A DNA stretch of 64,000 nucleotides from Chitinophagaceae bacterium 26-R-25 (GTDB lineage Bacteria; Bacteroidota; Bacteroidia; Chitinophagales; Chitinophagaceae): positions 1,364,001 through 1,428,000 of the forward strand of contig JARWSJ010000002.1 in assembly GCA_029906195.1 (NCBI GenBank), given 5' to 3'. Numbering within the stretch: the first letter of the stretch is position 1; every line of letters begins with the position of its first letter. A program made the position numbers and the translations under genes. The notes below the pieces were generated by a model, which was given only the letters and a program-made list of their open reading frames with translations, ran no database searches and was not told the DNA's origin. Below, piece by piece: positions 16,766 to 25,747 of the stretch.

Positions 16766-18256
16766 TTATCTATAGTACGCTTCGCTCCAGCGCAACTCAT
16801 TTTTGAATTGATAGAGGTTTGTGTTTTTACCAATCAGTGTGAATTCTATGTCTGCCATTTCGGCAAAGTCCTGCATGTGTTCTGCAGTCAGGTTTTGGCT
16901 GTAACCTGTGTGATGCGCACCACCGGCGAGTATCCACGCAGCGCAACCTGTTTTCATGTCTGGATATGGTTTCCACAATACACGAGCAACAGGAAGTTTT
17001 GGAAGATCATGTGGTGCATCAACAGCCTCCACTTCGTTCACGAGCAAACGGAAACGGTTGCCCATGTCAATTAAAGAAGCATTGATAGCCGGGCCTGAAG
17101 CTACGTTGAATACAAGTCTTACCGGGTCTGCTTTGCCGCCGATACCCAAAGGATGGATCTCGCAGGACGCTTTTCCTTTAGCAATAGACTCGCAAATTTC
17201 AAGCATGTGTGAACCCAGTACCATTGGATTGCTTGGATCGAAATGATAAGTGTAATCTTCCATGAATGAGTTGCCACCAGGCAAGCCGCTGCCCATCACT
17301 TTCATTGCACGCACCAGTGCGGCGGTTTTCCAGTCGCCTTCACCGGCAAAGCCGTAACCTGCTCCCATCAAGCGTTGTGCAGCAATACCCGGAAGCTGAA
17401 CCATGCCGTGCAAGTCTTCAAATGTATCAGAGAAGCCTTTGTAGTTACCGTCTTCAAGGAATGCTTTTAAACCAAGCTCAATTTTCGCAGCCTCGCGAAG
17501 AGATTGATATTGTGCATTGCCTTTCAGTAAACTATCTGCTACTTTATAAGAGTCGCCGTATTCTTTAACAAGTTTGTCAATTTCTGCGTCACTGGTTTGA
17601 TTTATCACCGCAACGAGATCGCCGATACCATGTGTGTTTACAGAATAACCGAACTTGTATTCAGCTTCTACTTTATCGCCATCTGTTACTGCAACGAAAC
17701 GCATGTTGTCGCCAAAGCGAACAAATCTTGCGCCTTGCCAATCGTGCCAGCCAGCTGCCGACCTTGTCCAGCCATTGATTTGATCAAGTGTCTCAGGATC
17801 TTGCCAGTGGCCAACAACTACTTTTCTGTTTCTGCGCATGCGACTAACGATGAAACCAAATTCACGGTCGCCGTGTGCAGACTGGTTGAGGTTCATGAAG
17901 TCCATATCGATCTCGCCCCAAGGGATGTCGCGATTGAACTGTGTATGTAAATGCAATAATGGTTTGTGTAAAATTTTCAAACCGGTGATCCACATTTTTG
18001 CCGGAGAGAAAGTGTGCATCCATGCGATGATACCGATACAATTCTTTGATGCATTTGCTTCTGCGCAAATAGCATAAATTTCTTCCGTTGATTTTACAGT
18101 AGGTTTGAAAACTACGGTTACGGGAATTTGAGAGGCTTCATTTAAAGATTTCGCGATGATCTGTGAGTGTTCTGCTACTTGCTTTAAAGTTTCTTCTCCA
18201 TACAGGTGCTGGCTTCCGGTTACGAACCAAACTTCCAGTTGCTTTAGGTTTATCAT
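16766..18256 (-). CDS. araA: L-arabinose isomerase
   Basis: Cytoplasmic Mn-dependent isomerase converting L-arabinose to L-ribulose, first step of arabinose catabolism. Starts at ATG 18256 ([20 protein letters not shown], the classic N-terminus); the upstream in-frame extension would overlap araD. Catalytic blocks: [15 protein letters not shown] (first Glu), [17 protein letters not shown] (second Glu), [13 protein letters not shown] (His ligand) and [14 protein letters not shown] (second His). 496 residues, against about 500 in E. coli AraA. It is the last gene of the ara cluster, 40 bp after araD, with a strong terminator 33 bp downstream. Assignment is certain. Confidence 0.97.
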   Translation of the reverse strand: MINLKQLEVWFVTGSQHLYGEETLKQVAEHSQIIAKSLNEASQIPVTVVFKPTVKSTEEIYAICAEANASKNCIGIIAWMHTFSPAKMWITGLKILHKPLLHLHTQFNRDIPWGEIDMDFMNLNQSAHGDREFGFIVSRMRRNRKVVVGHWQDPETLDQINGWTRSAAGWHDWQGARFVRFGDNMRFVAVTDGDKVEAEYKFGYSVNTHGIGDLVAVINQTSDAEIDKLVKEYGDSYKVADSLLKGNAQYQSLREAAKIELGLKAFLEDGNYKGFSDTFEDLHGMVQLPGIAAQRLMGAGYGFAGEGDWKTAALVRAMKVMGSGLPGGNSFMEDYTYHFDPSNPMVLGSHMLEICESIAKGKASCEIHPLGIGGKADPVRLVFNVASGPAINASLIDMGNRFRLLVNEVEAVDAPHDLPKLPVARVLWKPYPDMKTGCAAWILAGGAHHTGYSQNLTAEHMQDFAEMADIEFTLIGKNTNLYQFKNELRWSEAYYR

Positions 18257-18296
18257 GTTCTGTTTTTTGCGATTGTTTATTTGTGAGGTGTCTTTA

Positions 18297-18995
18297 TTAT
18301 TGTCCGTAATAAGAGTTTGGACCGTGCTTGCGTTCAAAATGTTTTTGAATAAGTGCATCTTTCAAACGAGGGCTGTCATTTCTGATCTGCTCCGTTAAAA
18401 AAGCCATTTGTGCCACGGCTTCGCAAACGGCACTGTTGTATACCGCTTTCGCAGGTGTTTTGCCCCATGTGAAAGGAGCGTGATTGCCAACAAGAACCAT
18501 CTCTGTTTCTTCGTAGCTCAGGCCTTTTTCTTTGAAATAATTCATGATCTGGAAGCCCGTTTGGTATTCGTAATCGCCTTTGATCATTTCATCATCCATT
18601 GGCGGCGCGCAGGGAATATCGTTCGTAGTGTGGTCGGCATGCGTTGTTCCGAAGATCGGAATGTCGCGCTGTGCCTGTGCCCACGCCGTTGCGTATGTAG
18701 AGTGCGTGTGTACAATGCCATTGATCTTATCCCAGTGTTTGTATAACACAGCATGGGTTAATGTATCGGAAGAAGGGCGAAGATTGCCTTCCACTGTTTT
18801 GCCTTCGAAATCAACAATCACCATTTTAGCAGGCGTAAGATCTTCGTAAGGAACACCACTTGGCTTAATGGCAAACACGCCTAAGTCTCTGTCAGCGGCG
18901 CTTACGTTGCCAAATGTAAAGATCACCAGGTTTAGTTTCGGCAGCTGCATGTTTGCTTCGTAAGCAGCTTGTTGAATATGGATGTACTTACTCAT
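18297..18995 (-). CDS. araD: L-ribulose-5-phosphate 4-epimerase
   Basis: Zinc aldolase-class epimerase converting L-ribulose 5-phosphate to D-xylulose 5-phosphate, which enters the pentose phosphate pathway. Phosphate-binding and early motifs: [12 protein letters not shown] and [11 protein letters not shown]. Zinc ligands are in [14 protein letters not shown] (His96 and His98) and [12 protein letters not shown]. Substrate contacts are in [14 protein letters not shown]. 232 residues, normal for AraD. It lies between araB and araA in the order B-D-A, unlike the E. coli BAD order. An AATTAAG inverted repeat separates it from araB. Confidence 0.96.
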   Translation of the reverse strand: MSKYIHIQQAAYEANMQLPKLNLVIFTFGNVSAADRDLGVFAIKPSGVPYEDLTPAKMVIVDFEGKTVEGNLRPSSDTLTHAVLYKHWDKINGIVHTHSTYATAWAQAQRDIPIFGTTHADHTTNDIPCAPPMDDEMIKGDYEYQTGFQIMNYFKEKGLSYEETEMVLVGNHAPFTWGKTPAKAVYNSAVCEAVAQMAFLTEQIRNDSPRLKDALIQKHFERKHGPNSYYGQ

Positions 18996-19027
18996 TTTAT
19001 TGTTTGTGAGATTAAGACTGTGCTTTT

Positions 19028-19162
19028 AATTAAGAATTAGGAATTAAGAATTAAGAATTCTTTCTGTGATTCTCTCTGTTTTATTTCCGGGAAGACCTGA
19101 TGGTGACAATAATGCATCTTCCACTAAATGAATTCTTAATTCCTAATTCTTAATTCTTAATT
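19028..19162. repeat. Inverted repeat, AATTAAGAATT family, inside the ara operon
   Basis: Left arm 19028-19060, right arm 19130-19162, loop about 69 bp. The left arm is identical to that at 1187-1219. It fills the araB-araD gap; the araB TAA stop (19157-19159) lies inside the right arm, and the left arm ends 33 bp from the araD start. Confidence 0.85.
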
Positions 19163-20854
19163 AGCATTAACTAGTTTGTTCTGAATATTGCTCTTGGACG
19201 TAGCATTACCCAGCTCAATGTATTTTGCATAACGCTTTGCATATATCGGAACCAGGGTTTCGTTTGGATGATATTCGGCATCAAAGCCTTGACCCATCGC
19301 ATGCATCGCGTCTTCTACTTTTTCATACAGTCCTGCGGCTGTTGCGGCAAACATTGCTGCACCCAAAGCGCAGGTTTGTTCTGAACTGTGAATGCGGATT
19401 GGCATGTTCATTACATCAGCCATCATTTGCATGATGAACGGAGATTTTTTCGCAACACCTCCCAGGCCGATCAAACCTTTTACAGGAACGCCTTCTGCAT
19501 TGAATCTGTCAACAATTGCTTTCGCTCCAAAACATGTTGCTTCTACAATTGCCCTGAAGAATTTCGGTGCATCTGTTGCCAGATTTAGTCCGGTGATGGT
19601 ACCTTTTAATAACTGGTTCGCATCCGGTGTACGGCGACCGTTGAGCCAATCCGTTGCCAATTCCGCCTTTTCATCAACTTTAATTTTAGCTGCCTCTTTG
19701 CTCAACTCAGCAATCATGTTATCAGTGGTCTCGTTGATAAGTGCTTCCAATGTTTGTTCGTCAGCGAGTTTACTGTTTTTCAAAATATTTTGCAAAGGCC
19801 ATGACAACAGGTTTCTGAACCATGCATAGCAATCGCCGAATGCAGACTGACCGGCTTCCATGCCCATCATGCCAGGGATAACGGAACCCGGAACCTGGCC
19901 GCAAATGCCTTTTACCAATATGCCATCAACTTCATCAAAAGGAGCCACCAGCATATCACAAGTTGATGTTCCCATAACCTTACTTAAATGGTATGGTTCA
20001 ATTTGTCCGCCCACCGCACCCATGTGTGCATCGAAGGCGCCGATGCCTACAACAACCCTTGTGGTAAGTCCGAGTCGGCTTGCCCATTCGTCTGACAAAT
20101 AACCAGCCGCTTCAGAAGAAGTATAAGTATCGTTGAATAAATTTTTAGTAAATCCATCAAGCAATGGATCGAGTGATGCAAAGAATTCATTTGGAGGAAG
20201 ACCGCCGAATTCTTTTGCCCATAAAGCTTTGTGACCTGCAGAGCAAACGCCGCGTTTTAGTTTCGCAACATCTTTTCCGCCCGTTAAAAGAAAGGGTATC
20301 CAGTCGCAATGTTCTACCCACGAATGAATTTGTTGTTTAACGGTTTCGTCTACGCGAAGAATGTGAAGAAGCTTTGCCCAAAACCATTCCGAAGAATAGA
20401 TTCCACCGACAAACTGCAAATAGTTTGTGTCGAATTTTGTGACATGTTCGTTTATTTCAGCTGCTTCTTTTGTTGAAGTGTGGTCTTTCCACAATACAAA
20501 CATTGCGTTTGGATTGCTTTCAAATGCAGGTAACAAAGCGAGCGGTGTTCCTGTGTCATCAACCGCAACAGGCGTGGAACCGGTTGTGTCCACCGATATC
20601 GCTTTTACAGCTTTGGCTACGTCGGCACCTGCTTTTGTCAAACAGTCTTTGATTGTTTTTTCGATTCCCTCGATGTAATCAAGAGGATGCTGTCGGAACT
20701 GGTTGTTGGCAGCGTCGCAATAAAGACCGGCTTTCCAGCGTGGGTAATAAAAAACAGAGGAGGCTACTTCTTTACCGTTTAGGGCGTTCACGATGATGGA
20801 ACGAACGGAGTCTGAGCCAAAGTCAACACCTATTACAAAGGCATTCTGTGTCAT
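19157..20854 (-). CDS. araB: Ribulokinase
   Basis: FGGY-family sugar kinase phosphorylating L-ribulose to L-ribulose 5-phosphate with ATP. Starts at ATG 20854 so that the ATP/sugar fold begins VIGVDFGSDSVRSIIVNAL; upstream codons are not conserved-looking. Other blocks: VDTTGSTPVAVDDTGTPLAL, GGIYSSEWFWAKLLHILR, WVEHCDWIPFLLTG, GIGAFDAHMGAVGG and, near the end, IGLGGVAKKSPFIMQMMADV with ALGAAMFAATAAG. 565 residues, matching E. coli AraB (566). It has its own promoter/operator candidate at 20958-20991. The last codons and stop fall in an AATTAAG repeat. Confidence 0.96.
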   Translation of the reverse strand: MTQNAFVIGVDFGSDSVRSIIVNALNGKEVASSVFYYPRWKAGLYCDAANNQFRQHPLDYIEGIEKTIKDCLTKAGADVAKAVKAISVDTTGSTPVAVDDTGTPLALLPAFESNPNAMFVLWKDHTSTKEAAEINEHVTKFDTNYLQFVGGIYSSEWFWAKLLHILRVDETVKQQIHSWVEHCDWIPFLLTGGKDVAKLKRGVCSAGHKALWAKEFGGLPPNEFFASLDPLLDGFTKNLFNDTYTSSEAAGYLSDEWASRLGLTTRVVVGIGAFDAHMGAVGGQIEPYHLSKVMGTSTCDMLVAPFDEVDGILVKGICGQVPGSVIPGMMGMEAGQSAFGDCYAWFRNLLSWPLQNILKNSKLADEQTLEALINETTDNMIAELSKEAAKIKVDEKAELATDWLNGRRTPDANQLLKGTITGLNLATDAPKFFRAIVEATCFGAKAIVDRFNAEGVPVKGLIGLGGVAKKSPFIMQMMADVMNMPIRIHSSEQTCALGAAMFAATAAGLYEKVEDAMHAMGQGFDAEYHPNETLVPIYAKRYAKYIELGNATSKSNIQNKLVNAN

Positions 20855-20957
20855 TGCTGTAATTGTTTTTAGAACGGTTTTATATCTGCGCTGCAAGACA
20901 ATTATGCCTGTTTTGAAAGGTGACAAGCTCAATGATCTGGCAAGCGAAAATTATATT

Positions 20958-20991
20958 AGTGTCAAAGTAACACTTATTGAGAGAATTAAAA
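20958..20991 (-). promoter_or_regulatory. araB promoter with palindromic operator (AraR-like candidate)
   Basis: AGTGTCAAAGTAACACT at 20958-20974 is an interrupted palindrome differing at one of 17 positions from the site upstream of the GH127 gene. On the minus strand it contains TTACTTTG (20963-20970), close to the Bacteroidota -7 element, with TTTT 17 bp upstream (20988-20991). The operator covers the -7 box, which fits repression. The predicted leader to araB is about 100 nt. Confidence 0.6.
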
Positions 20992-21014
20992 AAATATTTT
21001 TGACCGGAGCAAAT

Positions 21015-21103
21015 GTGTACCGTGTACGAAGTACGATGTACGAATTTCATTAAGGTGTTATATTTCAATGACTTTCGTACACCGTACATCGTACTTCGTA
21101 CAC
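21015..21103. repeat. Inverted repeat, GTACGAAGTACGATGTAC family
   Basis: Left arm 21015-21047 and right arm 21074-21103 (TTCGTACACCGTACATCGTA and on) with a loop of about 26 bp. It begins 2 bp after the GH127 stop and ends just before the araB promoter region, so it separates the two units. Confidence 0.85.
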
Positions 21104-21105
21104 TG

Positions 21106-23145
21106 TTAGTGGTTTACAACCGGTGTCAGCACCTCATCACTTGCCATCAACTGCACATCCTTCACTTTTTCCGGGAACCAGATCATCATTTCGCCCTTTC
21201 CACGATTAGCCCAGGCGTAGTAAGGTATTGCTGTAAAAGATTGTGCACGGGTACTTACGTTCAGTCCGTCATTGCTGATATCTACCGCTGGTACTTGCGC
21301 CTTTAACACCGTAACACCGTTGAGTAATGCTGCATTGTATTCGCTTGTAAATGACGAAGTTTCAGGTAAAATGATATTGCTTACGCGACCGTCATTGTCT
21401 TTCCATTCGCCGCAATACATGAGAGGGCCGCGTTGCAGTGCTACTTTGTTAATGTCGTTTTTAATGTTGCTACTGGCCACTACTTTTCTTATTTCCATTG
21501 GCAGAATAACTTCTACTTTATCGCCTTTTTTCCATGTCCTGTTGAGTACTGCATAGCCTTTATCAATAGTATATTCTACGGCATTGCCGTTGATTTTTAC
21601 AACAGTTTTTTGTGTTGAATTGTTCTGGAAATTATAAAGCGAGGAAGGCATTGCTTCATTATTTGCCCAGCCTGGAATGCGTACGAGCAGGTTGAATGGT
21701 GTTGCTTTTTTAGGATCAATGGTGAAAGAAAGATTGCCGTCCCATGGATAATTGTTTTCCTGCTTTATCTGAACCGGCTTTCCGTTTACGTTAACAGACG
21801 CATCGCCGCTTATGAAGAGGTTTACATATACATCGTTCCCTTTTTGTGCGTACACATAGCCCGGAAGTGCAGGTATGAATCTCGCGAGGTTAGTGGGGCA
21901 GCAGGAGCAGTCGAACCATCCGGAACGAACAGGCTCCATGGCCGTGTGGGAAAAGTTGTTGGTGATCTGCATGGCGTTGGTGTAGAAGAACGATTTGCCG
22001 TCCAGGCCAATTCCCGAGATAAGGCCATTGTACAATGTTTTCTCAAGCACGTCAATATATTTGGATTCGCCGTGCAGCATAAACATGCGTTGGTTCCAAT
22101 ACACACCGGCAATAGCTGCGCAGGTTTCGTTGTAGGCAGTTGTATTTGGCAAGTCGTAGTTATCACCAAAACGTTCACCGTCAGGAATAGCGCCAACACT
22201 TCCCTGCACATACATTTTTTTGCCCACCACATTGTTCCAGATATTATCGATAGCGGCAATCATTTTTTGATCACCTGTAAGTGCTGCTACATCTGCCATT
22301 CCGGAGTAAAGATATTCTGCCCGGACTGCATGCCCTTCGGCTTCTGTTTGGTCGTATACACTTTTGTCGTCCTGCCAGTAAGACCCGTTTTTCCATGGGT
22401 TCTTGTTTTTCGCATCGTAGTCTTTTCTTTGGCCGCGTTGCTCAATGAAAAATTTTGCGGTCTCCAAATATTTTTTGTCGCCTGTAACGCGATATAATTT
22501 TACCAAACCCATTTCCACAATTTCATGACCAGGAGCAACACTGCGTTTGCCTGGCCCAAAAACAGAACAAATAAGATCAGCATTTTTCAGCGCTATATTC
22601 AGAAGGTTCTTTTTGCCTGTTGCCTGGTAGTGCGCAACAGCTGCTTCATACAGGTGGCCAGCATTATAGAGCTCATGACTAAGCTCCGCTTCCTTCACCC
22701 ATCTTTCCTGTCCGGCCCATGCATGCGGATGCACAGGATCGATTGTTCTTGCAGTATACAAATAACCATCGGGTTCTTGTGCCTTTGCAATTTTATCGAT
22801 CAGTGTATCAAGGTATTTTGATAAAGCAGGATCTGGGAAAACGCTCAGTGAATAAGAAGCGCCTTCGAGTGTTTTATAAATGTCAGTATCGTCGAAAGGG
22901 AAAGTGGTGCAGAATTTGCCCGATTTTGCGGCAGCCATCTCGAAATTCTTCACACGTCCTGTGCTTTCGCATCTTTGAAAGGAAGCAGGAATGGTAACGG
23001 TGCGATTGGTTTGAATACGGGGCAACCAGAAATGGTCATTAAGTTTTACTTGTGTAAATGGCACTCCCGTGATAGAGTAGTCCGTTGATTGTGCGTGCGA
23101 GCCCAATGCTGCAAGCAGCAAAAATGGCAAGAAGCGTTTTTTCAT
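21106..23145 (-). CDS. GH127 beta-L-arabinofuranosidase, secreted
   Basis: Glycoside hydrolase family 127 (formerly DUF1680), releasing L-arabinofuranose from hydroxyproline-linked or other beta-arabinofuranosides. Signal peptide of 19 residues ends SHAQ. The family's cysteine-zinc active site is intact. Glu340-Thr-Cys342 in AYNETCAAIAGVYW and the pair Cys415-Cys416 in WFDCSCCPTNLARF correspond to Glu338, Cys340, Cys417 and Cys418 of Bifidobacterium HypBA1, where Cys417 is the nucleophile. 679 residues, typical. It is first in the leftward arabinose cluster and carries its own operator/promoter at 23166-23199. Product would feed araA, araB and araD after import; no arabinose transporter is in view. 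Confidence 0.93.
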   Translation of the reverse strand: MKKRFLPFLLLAALGSHAQSTDYSITGVPFTQVKLNDHFWLPRIQTNRTVTIPASFQRCESTGRVKNFEMAAAKSGKFCTTFPFDDTDIYKTLEGASYSLSVFPDPALSKYLDTLIDKIAKAQEPDGYLYTARTIDPVHPHAWAGQERWVKEAELSHELYNAGHLYEAAVAHYQATGKKNLLNIALKNADLICSVFGPGKRSVAPGHEIVEMGLVKLYRVTGDKKYLETAKFFIEQRGQRKDYDAKNKNPWKNGSYWQDDKSVYDQTEAEGHAVRAEYLYSGMADVAALTGDQKMIAAIDNIWNNVVGKKMYVQGSVGAIPDGERFGDNYDLPNTTAYNETCAAIAGVYWNQRMFMLHGESKYIDVLEKTLYNGLISGIGLDGKSFFYTNAMQITNNFSHTAMEPVRSGWFDCSCCPTNLARFIPALPGYVYAQKGNDVYVNLFISGDASVNVNGKPVQIKQENNYPWDGNLSFTIDPKKATPFNLLVRIPGWANNEAMPSSLYNFQNNSTQKTVVKINGNAVEYTIDKGYAVLNRTWKKGDKVEVILPMEIRKVVASSNIKNDINKVALQRGPLMYCGEWKDNDGRVSNIILPETSSFTSEYNAALLNGVTVLKAQVPAVDISNDGLNVSTRAQSFTAIPYYAWANRGKGEMMIWFPEKVKDVQLMASDEVLTPVVNH

Positions 23146-23165
23146 GATAGCGTAAGTAAATGTTT

Positions 23166-23199
23166 AGTGTCAAATTAACACTTAATTTCGGAAATAAAA
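23166..23199 (-). promoter_or_regulatory. GH127 promoter with palindromic operator (AraR-like candidate)
   Basis: AGTGTCAAATTAACACT at 23166-23182 is a palindrome with 16 of 17 bases shared with the araB site. On the minus strand TTAATTTG (23171-23178) is a -7-like box, and TTTT lies 17 bp upstream (23196-23199), the same spacing as at araB. The predicted leader is about 20 nt. The shared architecture indicates one regulator for both genes. Confidence 0.65.
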
Positions 23200-23201
23200 A
23201 A

Positions 23202-23297
23202 GTAAAAAGTAAAAATTCAAAATTCAAAAGTCAAAAGTTAAAAATGCTCCGGACGCAACTTGCGCCTAAGACTTTTTGACTTTTGACTTTTGAATTT
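23202..23297. repeat. Palindromic element, AAAAGTCAAAA family (copy 1)
   Basis: Arms 23202-23239 and 23270-23297 are AAAAGTCAAAA/AAAATTC units. The short core GGACGCAACTTGCGCC is itself palindromic and resembles the cores at 25010-25035 and 25700-25715. About 95 bp overall. Confidence 0.8.
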
Positions 23298-23329
23298 CTG
23301 TCGCCTGGAAGTTAGTGTAGAATCGGAGA

Positions 23330-23380
23330 GGTGCGAGACCTGACATGTTTTCAAAAACCTGTCAGGTCTGGTGCTGCACC
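23330..23380. repeat. Hairpin AGACCTGACA/TGTCAGGTCT
   Basis: Two-part stem: GGTGC/GCACC outside and AGACCTGACA/TGTCAGGTCT inside, with loop TGTTTTCAAAAACC shared. It starts 7 bp after the DUF1579-like gene (minus strand) and could mark its 3' end, although no U tract follows. Confidence 0.65.
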
Positions 23381-23387
23381 GAAAAAA

Positions 23388-23921
23388 CTACTCTGTTTTA
23401 TGAAAAACCGCGCTTCCTTTTTCTATTTCCTTGTTGTCCAAAAAGCTTACCAACGCAAATTCTAGCGTGTTGTCGTCCTTGAACACCAGGTCTATTTTTT
23501 CGAGAAACTTTTTCTTTTGCTGAATTTCGTTTGCCTGCATATAAAAATGATTATCAGCTTTCCAGACGCCCAGATGATCATGGGCGGTGCCAAAATTGTC
23601 GACACTGAACCAGTGTATCTTGTTGTCATTACTGTTGTACCCAACAAGGTTTGAGCCCTTCAGCGTGCCAAGTTGCGGATCGGTGAACCATTCGTCCATG
23701 TATAAACCGCTGCCATCTGCGGTTTTTTTGAAGTCCACATAATAAGTGAACTCATGCTTTTGGCCACCTGTCATAAGAGTGGCTTTGCCTTCCCATTTTC
23801 CGAGTAGCTTCATGAGGTTCGTGAAAGCGGCAGGCATTTGATTTTGAGCGTGTGTTTGAAGAGAAACATTCGCTGAAAGCAATGCAATAATGATTGCGTG
23901 TAAAATGATTTTGTTGCGCAT
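23388..23921 (-). CDS. DUF1579-like secreted protein
   Basis: Secreted beta-barrel-like protein of about 177 residues resembling DUF1579/heme-free lipocalin-like proteins. Starting at ATG 23921 gives a signal peptide ending QTHAQ; longer in-frame starts overlap the sigma gene. Core features: LMKLLGKWEGKATLMTGG (the GxWxG block typical of these barrels), then KTADGSGLYMDEWFTDPQLG, LVGYNSNDNKIHWFSVDN and GTAHDHLGVWKADN. Function unknown. It follows the sigma factor gene by 58 bp on the same strand and is probably co-transcribed. Confidence 0.7.
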   Translation of the reverse strand: MRNKIILHAIIIALLSANVSLQTHAQNQMPAAFTNLMKLLGKWEGKATLMTGGQKHEFTYYVDFKKTADGSGLYMDEWFTDPQLGTLKGSNLVGYNSNDNKIHWFSVDNFGTAHDHLGVWKADNHFYMQANEIQQKKKFLEKIDLVFKDDNTLEFALVSFLDNKEIEKGSAVFHKTE

Positions 23922-23979
23922 GGTTATGTTTTTTAGAGAGATACATGACCTGTGCAAAAAGTTCGGATGGAAGCGAAAA

Positions 23980-24921
23980 TTATTTTCGGGGAGCGTCGTA
24001 GACGTGAATAGTTTCCACCATCTTGCCCGGATTTCGGAACAGGACATACACGGAAGAAGGGGCACAGCGGTCGGGGTAGTCAGGTGTATTGATGTTTGGG
24101 CCTTCGATAACAGAAATGTTTCCACAACTGACAACATCCTGCACATTGAACCTCGTGCCCAGGACAAGATCTTCATTTATTTCTTTCTCAACGATTTGTC
24201 TTCCTTTACCGCGTTTGCCGCTGGTGAAACGAATATTGATAGCAGGGTGAAGGTGGTCAAACAATTCGTTGCGAATGTATGCGTCGTCGTACAAATTGCT
24301 CCAGAGGCGATAGTAATAACCTGACCATTCTCTTGCACTTTTTAGAATTTTATCGCCAGCATCATCGAATTTGTTGTAGACCTGTGAGAGCTTTTGGCGG
24401 GCCGCAGATAGCCGGCTGCGAACAGTGCCTACCGGTATGCATAATATCTCAGCGATTTCTTCGTAGCTGTTGTAATTGCTGAAATAGCGAAGCAGTACGC
24501 ATGACCGCAATTCTTCTGATAGTTCCTGCAGCGAGGTATACAATTGTTGCTGGTTCGATGTTTTTTCTAAAGCAGATTGGGCAGACTGAAAGACCCGTTG
24601 TTCTTTCATGAGCATCGGTTCGCTAAATTCTTCAAACTTTTTCCTGCGAAGTAGCTGATAGGTATTGTTGATTAGGATATGCTTTAACCACGGATAAAAA
24701 GAATGATTGTTCCTGAGTGTTTGCAAGTGCGTAAAGGCTGCGATAAATGTATCTTGCACAGCATCCTGCGCGGTAGCACTGTTGGCGCAAATTCTAAGGG
24801 CCAATGCATATAACCGTGGACGGAAGAATTCAAAAACAACACCCATCTCACAAATATTTCCGTTTAGTGCCGCATTTGTTTTTCGTTGTATAACCTCCGG
24901 AATGTCAAGCGCCTGTTGCAC
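23980..24921 (-). CDS. ECF-like RNA polymerase sigma factor with C-terminal extension
   Basis: Sigma-70 family factor of the ECF type. Region 2 includes FFRPRLYALALRICANSATAQ and DAVQDTFIAAFTHLQTLRNN; region 4 is LRSCVLLRYFSNYNSYEEIA followed by LCIPVGTVRSRLSAARQKL (helix-turn-helix). After about residue 195 comes a further 115-residue domain (WSNLYDDAYIRNELFDHLHP and on) with a SnoaL/NTF2-like look. Long ECFs with such a domain (for instance ECF41) are controlled by it rather than by an anti-sigma factor, and no anti-sigma gene is adjacent here. The visible start is GTG at 24921; the first internal ATG (residue 26) would trim region 2. Targets unknown. Confidence 0.8.
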   Translation of the reverse strand: MQQALDIPEVIQRKTNAALNGNICEMGVVFEFFRPRLYALALRICANSATAQDAVQDTFIAAFTHLQTLRNNHSFYPWLKHILINNTYQLLRRKKFEEFSEPMLMKEQRVFQSAQSALEKTSNQQQLYTSLQELSEELRSCVLLRYFSNYNSYEEIAEILCIPVGTVRSRLSAARQKLSQVYNKFDDAGDKILKSAREWSGYYYRLWSNLYDDAYIRNELFDHLHPAINIRFTSGKRGKGRQIVEKEINEDLVLGTRFNVQDVVSCGNISVIEGPNINTPDYPDRCAPSSVYVLFRNPGKMVETIHVYDAPRK

Positions 24922-24978
24922 AGTAGAAGTTTTAGCCCTTATAAGTTACGAAATTTCAAGGCGGTTGTCAATGTCAGG

Positions 24979-25068
24979 TAAAAAGTCAAAAGTCAAAATA
25001 AAAAGTCAAAAAGTTCAAGTGCTACTTGCATCCAGGACTTTTTGACTTTTTAATTTTTACTTTTATTT
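24979..25068. repeat. Palindromic element, AAAAGTCAAAA family (copy 2)
   Basis: Arms 24979-25013 and 25037-25068; the core includes AAGTGCTACTTGCATCC. The right arm contains the TAA stop of the downstream-coordinate gene (25063-25065). Confidence 0.8.
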
Positions 25069-25443
25069 CATACTCTTCTTTTCTTTCATCTTTTCCTTCA
25101 TTTCTTTTTTCATTTCTTCTTTCTTCTGTAACCAGCTTTGATATTGACTATCATTTAGTACGGTTTTTAACTCAGCGTCTTTGGCGGATTCGTCGCTTTT
25201 CATGGTTGCCATTTTTTGTTTCTTGGTGTCGGTGCTGTTTTTCAATTCATCCATTTTGTTCGCATACTTTAGATTGATATCCTGCACTTTAGAAACCTGG
25301 TCGTCGGTTAATTTTAGGTTGGATTTCATCCAGTTGGTTGTTTTGGTTGCTCTTTCTGAAGCGGTTGGCATTTGGGCCAAAACAGTACGACTTGCAAATA
25401 CGAAAACGGAAAACATTAACAGATGGCAAATAATCTTTTTCAT
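25063..25443 (-). CDS. Small secreted Spy/CpxP-like protein
   Basis: Periplasmic helical protein of 126 residues. A signal peptide of about 24 residues ends TVLAQ. The mature part is almost wholly helical and charged: LKLTDDQVSKVQDINLKYAN is the Spy/LTXXQ-like repeat block, and KNDSQYQSWLQKKEEMKKEM-type sequence at the end is a Lys/Glu/Met-rich helix (residues about 105-126). Spy-like proteins bind unfolded proteins or metals; similar small proteins are frequent next to sigma genes in Bacteroidota. Function here is inferred only. TAA lies inside the AAAAGTC repeat. Confidence 0.7.
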   Translation of the reverse strand: MKKIICHLLMFSVFVFASRTVLAQMPTASERATKTTNWMKSNLKLTDDQVSKVQDINLKYANKMDELKNSTDTKKQKMATMKSDESAKDAELKTVLNDSQYQSWLQKKEEMKKEMKEKMKEKKSMK

Positions 25444-25747
25444 ACAAAATGTTTTTTAAAAATGAAGTGAGAAGATAATGGTTACAGGGTTCAAGCTGCC
25501 AGGCACCGGGCTTATGTGCATGATTGTTCTGTAATTACGAACGTTATGAATGCTGGATTAGAATTGGTGTTTAACCATTTACAACCGGTACCAGCCACCT
25601 TCGACCTGTGAAGTACAACAAGACAACAAACAACCCCCTGAAATGTTGCCAGTTTCGTCAATTAAAAGTCTAAGTCAAAATTCAAAAGCAAAAGGTCTCA
25701 GGCACAAGTTGCACCTGAGACCTTTTTGACTTTTGAATTTTGACTTT
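25444..25747. other. Gene-free gap
   Basis: Contains the third AAAAGTC element at its right end and an unstructured stretch of about 200 bp presumably holding the promoter of the Spy-like gene. Nothing else was recognised. Confidence 0.45.

Noticed and set aside
20793-21053. 86-codon plus-strand frame over the araB start
   Set aside because: Overlaps the araB start, its operator and a repeat; no family resemblance.
23330-23380. Intrinsic terminator for the DUF1579-like gene
   Set aside because: The hairpin is good but no U tract follows on the minus strand, so I list it as a repeat hairpin only.
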